Origin: Calidifontimicrobium sp035325925
GTDB taxonomy: Bacteria > Pseudomonadota > Gammaproteobacteria > Burkholderiales > Burkholderiaceae_C
DNA: 64,000 nucleotides
NCBI RefSeq assembly: GCF_035325925.1
Contig: NZ_DAOKZA010000011.1
Location: 37,503 to 101,502, forward strand
Reading direction: 5' to 3'
Position numbers and translations under genes: made by a program. Of this stretch, positions 63,935 to 64,000 are shown piece by piece; positions within the stretch are counted from its first letter, which is position 1, and each line of letters begins with the position of its first letter. A model generated the notes under the pieces. That model saw nothing but the letters and a program-made list of their open reading frames with translations. It had not been told where the DNA came from and ran no database searches.

Positions 63935-64000
63935 AGAAGCCCCCTCTCCGCGAACTATGTTGTGCTCCCCATACTTCGCCGAACGTGGACTTCTTTGATA

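Overview
The window is very G+C-rich chromosomal DNA (by eye above 70 %). Its gene families and gene orders fit a betaproteobacterium of the order Burkholderiales, probably near the Rubrivivax/Leptothrix group. Pointers are a tripartite tricarboxylate transporter, the phosphoglycerate-mutase-like gene next to recJ, RF2 with its frameshift site, and a VC_2705-type symporter with a DUF4212 partner. The taxon is inferred from gene content, not from a marker tree.

Layout. 1-3838 (minus): 3'-truncated tctA, tctB, and a GspE/PilB-type ATPase. 3909-6027 (minus): tatD, a small uracil/hypoxanthine-DNA glycosylase and a spermidine-synthase-like methyltransferase, coupled by 4-base stop/start overlaps. 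6096-10247 (plus): an HtrA-like membrane protease without PDZ, a MoxR ATPase, a frameshifted DUF58 protein and a BatA-like VWA protein. 10277-12215 (minus): lolD and lolC. 12278-14982 (plus): a conserved protein and recJ. 15067-18281: a sugar dehydrogenase, a small membrane protein, a PHP phosphoesterase and a DMT exporter. 18297-20644 (minus): a GT39-like transferase and a PAP2 phosphatase. 20712-24568: YciO/Sua5, RidA, PlsY, YbaK, a secreted Cys-rich protein and an aldo/keto reductase. 24739-28178 (plus): an E1 alpha/beta pair without E2, then a sterol-desaturase-family enzyme. 28290-34837: a frameshifted GH26-like hydrolase, an acyl-CoA synthetase, TPR and GNAT proteins, a degenerate HD-GYP protein behind a FliA-like promoter, and an alpha/beta hydrolase. 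34860-40158 (minus): a solute-uptake module (DUF4212, symporter, cNMP/CBS/DUF294 protein) and two small genes. 40388-45363 (plus): prfB with programmed +1 frameshift, pepN, fbp and tRNA-Thr(CGT). 45567-49348 (plus): an ABC importer (binding protein, ATPase, double permease). 49575-56046: valS, a degenerate D-2-hydroxyacid dehydrogenase, galU, a TusA-like protein, a Nudix hydrolase and cysM. 56151-56235: tRNA-Leu(CAA).

From the tRNA-Leu to the right edge the content changes to a mobile element (integrated plasmid, phage satellite or island). It holds families of GGGGGCA repeats, then a minus-strand set of small genes ending in a PriCT/Toprim/DUF927 replication protein. That set includes an AlpA-like regulator, a protein made of two internal repeats, and a second, internally deleted copy of the DUF927 protein that has lost its ATP-binding core. 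No integrase is visible, so the element must continue beyond 64000.

Genome-wide habits visible here: many gene pairs overlap as ATGA or GTGA, and several genes start 6-8 bases after a -10 hexamer with no Shine-Dalgarno, which suggests leaderless mRNAs. Three genes are broken by what looks like one missing base, two of them clearly in a C-run, which points to consensus errors as much as to real pseudogenes.
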